Positions 4,058-7,491 of a stretch of DNA of 7,491 bases are shown here, piece after piece (the stretch's first letter is position 1; each line of letters begins with the position of its first letter). Origin of the DNA: a bacterium (GTDB lineage Bacteria > NPL-UPA2 > JAGMAN01); the NCBI GenBank assembly GCA_023130215.1, contig JAGMAN010000098.1, positions 1-7,491 on the forward strand, given 5' to 3'. The translations under genes were made by a program, and so were the position numbers. Under the pieces are notes generated by a model, which saw nothing but the letters and a program-made list of their open reading frames with translations, ran no database searches and had not been told where the DNA came from.

Positions 4058-4147
4058 GCTGAAAGAATTTCAGGAGTATACCTGATTTTCCTCAAAGACG
4101 GCTCATGTCTCTGGTCTTCTCCCATCTCGGGTAAGGTAATCAGCTTT
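4058..4147. other. Short intergenic stretch between convergent genes
   Basis: This stretch follows the DUF4432 stop (minus strand) and faces the plus-strand frame. I see no convincing intrinsic terminator: only a weak CCC/GGG hairpin (CCCATCTCGGG near 4122-4132) without a T run. No RNA gene or repeat is visible. Confidence 0.4.
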
Positions 4148-5326
4148 TTATCTCTTGAATGCATCATTTATTGCTTCTTCTAACTTTATCACTCTTTCTC
4201 CATCCAGAGCACCTATTTCTACTGTCCTTGATATTTTCTGCCCCGGGGATAAAACCCTTAACTCCTCCCTCTTATTGTTCCGGTCATCAGGGAATGAGTT
4301 AGCTGGCTCAATGGCGGCTGTATACCATATTGGTTCATCCTGATTTCCGTCAAATTGCCATCCTCCATACTGCTGCCATAATGTCACTTTACTATAATCG
4401 GATATTCTATGGGCAACAAAACCACCCAGTGACCTGTCCCCCGTCATCATCATCTGAACGGTAACATCAGATTCCCCCTCGCAGGATGAGGAGATACCAT
4501 CAACTGCTCCCTTAATTGGCTTGGGTTCAATAAAATAACACCTTTCCTGGAAAAACTCAGCTGTTGGTGCTGGAACCTCCAAGGCTTCTTTTAGATATTT
4601 TTTTGCTTCTTCGTCCCTTGCCTTTAGTTCTCCGCTACAGACATACCTTGACCCTTCCCATAGAAGGTCGCTACCAAACTGTATGTGGTGGCCATCGTCA
4701 AAAATTTGAGGTCTTTTAGAAATATTATCAGTAGTATCCGCTCTTAAAAGGGAATTACGCATATAACCTGTGCTAATCTCTGTAGTCCGTCTAAATTGGG
4801 CTTCTCCTTTATACAGGACGGGAACCATACCAGCCACTTCTATTTTTGAACTTTCAATCTCAATAAGAATACTATCCATATCTGTCAGGGAATAGGAGTT
4901 CCTATCGTGTAAAGTCAGTTTTTCTCCCGTTTGTTCATCAACACAAGGTGCACCAAAATGTTTGGGGCCAACCATTGTATCCATAGCATAAAATCCTCTT
5001 AGCCATCCTAATCCCTCAACGTTTTCTCCATTAACATGCACAAAGGCTTCCTGCAAATTAACATTTTCTGGATGTAAAAGAAAAGAGAGCTCTCTTCTCC
5101 ACCCGATTTTTTTGTTCTTATACCACATATTTCCAATGTCCATTCCCCTCTGAAATAAGATTGTGTATTGTAGGAAGCCATTATTTACTGTTAGAATATC
5201 CATTGATGACCCAAACGGGTCATTAACAAAAGTCCTATATAGGAACCCTGTTTGAGGTGCTTTATCATTTAGCTCCTTTAGATTTGTTCTGCCTTGTTTT
5301 AATTCTTTATATGCTATCTGAGCCAT
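4148..5326 (-). CDS. DUF4432 / aldose-1-epimerase-like protein
   Basis: This is a 392-aa cytoplasmic protein of the galactose-mutarotase-like beta-sandwich superfamily, DUF4432 type. Family landmarks are the FQRGMDIG strand (58-65), GWLRGF (107-112), the LTLHDRNS segment (137-144) where relatives have LHGR, the GHHIQFGSDLLWEG region (212-225) where relatives have a YHxNxG motif, and the C-terminal AAIEPANSFPDDR (337-349) with LSPGQK (359-364), matching the EPxTNxP and PGE region. Such proteins are thought to bind or epimerise sugars, often in carbohydrate catabolism operons, and the substrate here is unknown. The ATG is seven bases after AGGAGG (AAAGGAGG). It lies 48 nt after cobD in the same direction and may be transcribed with it, although a role in cobalamin synthesis is not expected. 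Confidence 0.85.
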   Translation of the reverse strand: MAQIAYKELKQGRTNLKELNDKAPQTGFLYRTFVNDPFGSSMDILTVNNGFLQYTILFQRGMDIGNMWYKNKKIGWRRELSFLLHPENVNLQEAFVHVNGENVEGLGWLRGFYAMDTMVGPKHFGAPCVDEQTGEKLTLHDRNSYSLTDMDSILIEIESSKIEVAGMVPVLYKGEAQFRRTTEISTGYMRNSLLRADTTDNISKRPQIFDDGHHIQFGSDLLWEGSRYVCSGELKARDEEAKKYLKEALEVPAPTAEFFQERCYFIEPKPIKGAVDGISSSCEGESDVTVQMMMTGDRSLGGFVAHRISDYSKVTLWQQYGGWQFDGNQDEPIWYTAAIEPANSFPDDRNNKREELRVLSPGQKISRTVEIGALDGERVIKLEEAINDAFKR

Positions 5327-5374
5327 TTTTCAGCCTCCTTTCAGGGTTAAATTTCTAACCTACCACTAACTGTA

Positions 5375-6448
5375 CTAACCAGCAATTTCCTTCAGGGCCT
5401 TAATTAAACAGAGATTTTCGCTGCGCCTCTTAACTGCCAGGCGAATGAATCGGTCATTAAGGCAGCGGAATGAGGAGCAGTCCCTGATGAGAATTCCCTT
5501 GTGGAGAAGAGCCTTCCTGAGCTGAGTTGAAGAAATATTTTTTAAGCGGCATAAAATGAAGTTAGTGCAAGATTTATAAGGAGTTAGATTACCTATCTCC
5601 ATAAGTTGCTTGAGCATCCAGTTGCCTTCCTTATTAACAAATTTCTTAGTTCTTCTTATATGCTGTCTATCCCTGAAAGCCTCTATTGCGGCCATCTGTC
5701 CTAAGTGATTCACTGACCAGGGCTCCTGGTGAAGAAGAAGCTCTTTAACTACTTTTCTTTGGGCTATGGCATAGCCAACTCGAAGGCCGGGAAGCGCAAA
5801 CAATTTTGTAAATGATCTAAGGACAATCAGGTTGGGGTATTTTGTTGCCTCCCTGATGAGCGTCTGCTCTTCCTCGTTCAGGAGAAAATCAATGAAAACC
5901 TCATCCAAAACAATGGTTGCCTTTCTCCTTTCCGCTTCCCTGACCAATTTGAGAAGTTCTGGCTTTGGAGTCAACTGCCCGGTTGGATTATTTGGATTGC
6001 ACACAAAGACGATCTGGTCTCTTTTGAGCCTGGGGATGAGTCGGTCAATCTTCAGTCGAAACTCCTCCTTCTCCCTTATTCTGGGAAAAATAACTTTTGC
6101 GCCAGCCTTAACTGCGACTATCTCATATTCACTGAAGGTAGGAGAGGGAATAAGGACACTTTTCGGACCCAGCACCTGTGTGAGCAGATAAATTAACTGC
6201 GCCGTTCCATTGCCAACGATGATATCCTTAACGTGAATCTTGTGGTGATCAGCAATAGCTCTTCTTAACTCTAAACAGTCAGGGTCTGGATAATGAACAA
6301 CCTTATCAATATTATCCCGAATGGCTGCTTCTGCCTTTGCAGAAATCCCGATGGGATTTATATTAGCACTGAAGTCAATTATCTCCTCTAAAGGCAATCT
6401 CTGCCTGCGAGCAAGTTCCCAAACATTGCCACCATGAACCTGGCTCAT
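5375..6448 (-). CDS. cobD: L-threonine-O-3-phosphate decarboxylase, PLP-dependent (CobD of Salmonella naming)
   Basis: This is a class II, HisC-like aminotransferase-fold enzyme of 357 aa that decarboxylates threonine phosphate to (R)-1-amino-2-propanol phosphate, the linker of the cobalamin nucleotide loop. The HGGN start (5-8) and DFSANINPIG (25-34) are hallmarks separating this family from HisC. Others are VGNGTAQLIY (78-87), CNPNNPTG (150-157), LDEVFIDF (181-188), the PLP lysine Lys215 in RSFTKLFALPGLRVGY with Arg223, and a C-terminal IRDCSSF and FIRLAVK for phosphate and carboxylate binding. Length is normal. No C-terminal Cys-rich extension is present. The ATG is four bases after the cbiB stop; GAGG is very close to it (about three bases), so coupling to cbiB translation is likely. 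The product is the direct substrate of CbiB, which supports the call. Confidence 0.92.
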   Translation of the reverse strand: MSQVHGGNVWELARRQRLPLEEIIDFSANINPIGISAKAEAAIRDNIDKVVHYPDPDCLELRRAIADHHKIHVKDIIVGNGTAQLIYLLTQVLGPKSVLIPSPTFSEYEIVAVKAGAKVIFPRIREKEEFRLKIDRLIPRLKRDQIVFVCNPNNPTGQLTPKPELLKLVREAERRKATIVLDEVFIDFLLNEEEQTLIREATKYPNLIVLRSFTKLFALPGLRVGYAIAQRKVVKELLLHQEPWSVNHLGQMAAIEAFRDRQHIRRTKKFVNKEGNWMLKQLMEIGNLTPYKSCTNFILCRLKNISSTQLRKALLHKGILIRDCSSFRCLNDRFIRLAVKRRSENLCLIKALKEIAG

Positions 6449-6452
6449 TTCC

Positions 6453-7388
6453 TCAAACCACCATCAAGATTAATCTCAAGGTAACACCCAGAATAACCAT
6501 TAAGAAGGAAGTTAGATACATCAATTGAGTGGCTTCTCTTATATGATGCCGTGAAATTTCCTCTTCTGAATTGCCTAAGAAGGGCTTTTGAGAAAGTTGA
6601 CCCTGATAATAGCTCATTCCCCCCAACTGGATTCCTAAGGCCCCTGCTACGGCTGCCTCCGGGATGGCGCTATTGGGACTTGGGTGTTTCTCACCATCTC
6701 GCCACCTAATCCGCCAACACTCCTTTGCTCTATTCCTAAGCAGCCAGGCGGCGGCAGGGATGAGCAGCCCAGTTAAGCGGGCGGGAACGAAGTTAGCTAT
6801 ATCATCTAACTTAGCAGAAGCCCAGCCGAAGTCAACATACATCTTATTCTTGTAGCCGACCATGGAATCTAATGTGTTAATTGCCTTATAGGTAAGAGCC
6901 AGGACTGGACCTCCTAATATAAGGTAAAATAAGGGAGCCACTGCCCCATCTACAGTATTCTCAGCCACTGTCTCCACTGTGGCCCGAACGACCTCTTTCT
7001 GAGAGAGATTTTTCGTATCCCTTCCCACTAAATGGGAAAGCTCCCCCCTAGCCTCCCCAAGGTCACTATCATCAAGCGCCTGATAAACTCGCAGAGCTCC
7101 ATCTCTAAGGCTTTTTATGGATAAGGCAAAATAGCCAAGGAGGATAGCAAACAAGGTTCCAAGATGAATGAAATAGGCAATTTTAAGAAAAAGATAGGAG
7201 ACAGCGACAGTTCCTGAAAGGATAATAATGGTCAGGACAATTCCCCCAACCTTTTCATCCCGCAGATGTTTCCTCAGTAATTTTTCAAAGTATTCAATTG
7301 CCTTCCCTATCCCAACCACCGGATGGAGAATCCATTTAGGGTCACCAAAGACAAGATCCAGCAGGTACGACCAGATAAAAGTCAGCAT
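6453..7388 (-). CDS. cbiB: Adenosylcobinamide-phosphate synthase CbiB
   Basis: This is an integral membrane enzyme of 311 aa that joins aminopropanol phosphate to adenosylcobyric acid, giving adenosylcobinamide phosphate. Conserved signatures are DLVFGDPKWILHPV (11-24), HLVGRDTKNLS (119-129), RATVETVAENTVDG (135-148), YKAINTLDSMVGYKN (167-181), DGEKHPSPNSAIPEAA (231-246) and GIQLGGMSYYQG (252-263). Hydrophobic segments near 49-70, 76-90, 150-168, 202-217 and 290-310 fit the family topology. The ATG lies just before the conserved N-terminal motif, and only a weak Shine-Dalgarno sequence is seen (TTTGA). It is the first gene of the cobalamin unit behind a strong promoter, with cobD directly downstream. 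It is complete and without anomalies. Confidence 0.95.
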   Translation of the reverse strand: MLTFIWSYLLDLVFGDPKWILHPVVGIGKAIEYFEKLLRKHLRDEKVGGIVLTIIILSGTVAVSYLFLKIAYFIHLGTLFAILLGYFALSIKSLRDGALRVYQALDDSDLGEARGELSHLVGRDTKNLSQKEVVRATVETVAENTVDGAVAPLFYLILGGPVLALTYKAINTLDSMVGYKNKMYVDFGWASAKLDDIANFVPARLTGLLIPAAAWLLRNRAKECWRIRWRDGEKHPSPNSAIPEAAVAGALGIQLGGMSYYQGQLSQKPFLGNSEEEISRHHIREATQLMYLTSFLMVILGVTLRLILMVV

Positions 7389-7423
7389 TTCAAATTAAAA
7401 AGTTAGCTTATTATGACACCCTA

Positions 7424-7452
7424 ATTCTACTACTACAAGTGGAGATTGTCAA
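7424..7452 (-). promoter_or_regulatory. Sigma70-type promoter of the cbiB-cobD operon
   Basis: On the minus strand TTGACA (7452-7447) and TAGAAT (7429-7424, five of six matches) are separated by the optimal 17 nt. Transcription would start near 7417, giving a leader of about 30 nt before the cbiB ATG. That is too short for a cobalamin riboswitch. A second TTGACA lies 22 bp upstream (7474-7469) without a good -10 partner; it may be part of an operator or chance. Confidence 0.65.
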
Positions 7453-7491
7453 TTCTTCAAAACTGGTGTGTCAAGACGAAATAGAAATGTC

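Noticed and set aside
3990-4085. A frame with an excellent AGGAGG (3976-3981) that reads MCSGICPV, then TGA at 4014, then 22 more codons, as a CxxU-type selenoprotein
   Set aside because: No SECIS-like hairpin is visible right after the TGA, the product would be only about 31 aa, and an overlapping 33-codon frame competes. Nothing beyond the TGA position supports selenocysteine.
5327-5374. Repeated GGTTAG and a GGTTA/TAACC inverted repeat between cobD and the DUF4432 gene as a terminator or operator
   Set aside because: The stem is five bp and AT-rich with no T run, and the repeats are too short to separate from chance.
7389-7491. Cobalamin riboswitch upstream of cbiB
   Set aside because: The predicted start near 7417 leaves about 30 nt of leader, far shorter than a B12 riboswitch, and no B12-box-like sequence is visible.
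1-7491. CRISPR array, tRNA or rRNA genes
   Set aside because: I saw no regularly spaced repeats, no tRNA-like TTCRA loop with acceptor pairing, and no rRNA segments on either strand.

Overview
The window looks like chromosome of an anaerobic, cobalamin-making bacterium, probably from a poorly sampled lineage. The base composition is moderately AT-rich. AGGAGG-type ribosome binding sites are common, genes are tightly packed, and the B12 genes have the usual bacterial order. I cannot assign a genus from the sequence. Nearly all convincing genes are on the minus strand, so transcription runs from high to low coordinates.

Right part (7491 to about 4150): a good sigma70-type promoter (TTGACA, 17 nt, TAGAAT) precedes cbiB, which is followed at once by a CobD-type threonine-phosphate decarboxylase. 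CobD makes the aminopropanol phosphate that CbiB attaches to adenosylcobyric acid, so the pair forms one step of the cobalamin pathway. A DUF4432 / aldose-1-epimerase-like gene follows 48 nt later. No B12 riboswitch fits in the short leader.

Middle right (about 4147 to 3440): a plus-strand stretch with one open frame of up to 168 codons of unknown function, two tandem hairpins inside it, and a possible 33-codon frame after it. It converges on the DUF4432 gene.

Middle (about 3450 to 2369): this is the most notable part. It reads as a short array of two integron gene cassettes. The attC site at 2922-2994 has R boxes GCCTAAC and GTTATGC, a 16-bp stem and two extrahelical bases, T and G. A lone core site (GTTATGC, minus strand) lies at 3356-3362 at the head, and an irregular attC-like site lies at 2369-2425 at the tail. 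Cassette 1 carries a degenerate cupin. Cassette 2 carries a two-gene unit of 76-aa and 73-aa proteins. A strong promoter at 3425-3454 points into the array. No integrase gene is present, so within this window it is a cluster of attC sites lacking an integrase.

Left part (2320 to 1): the array abuts the 3' remnant of a gene whose stop overlaps the start of a DapA/NanA-family aldolase gene (ATGA). After that come a SIS-domain-only arabinose-5-phosphate isomerase, a TrpG/PabA glutamine amidotransferase, and the first four codons of another gene with an excellent ribosome binding site. These genes are almost contiguous and look like one operon whose upstream end is now cassette DNA. The promoter at the array head may therefore feed it, unless the hairpin at the last attC-like site terminates transcription.
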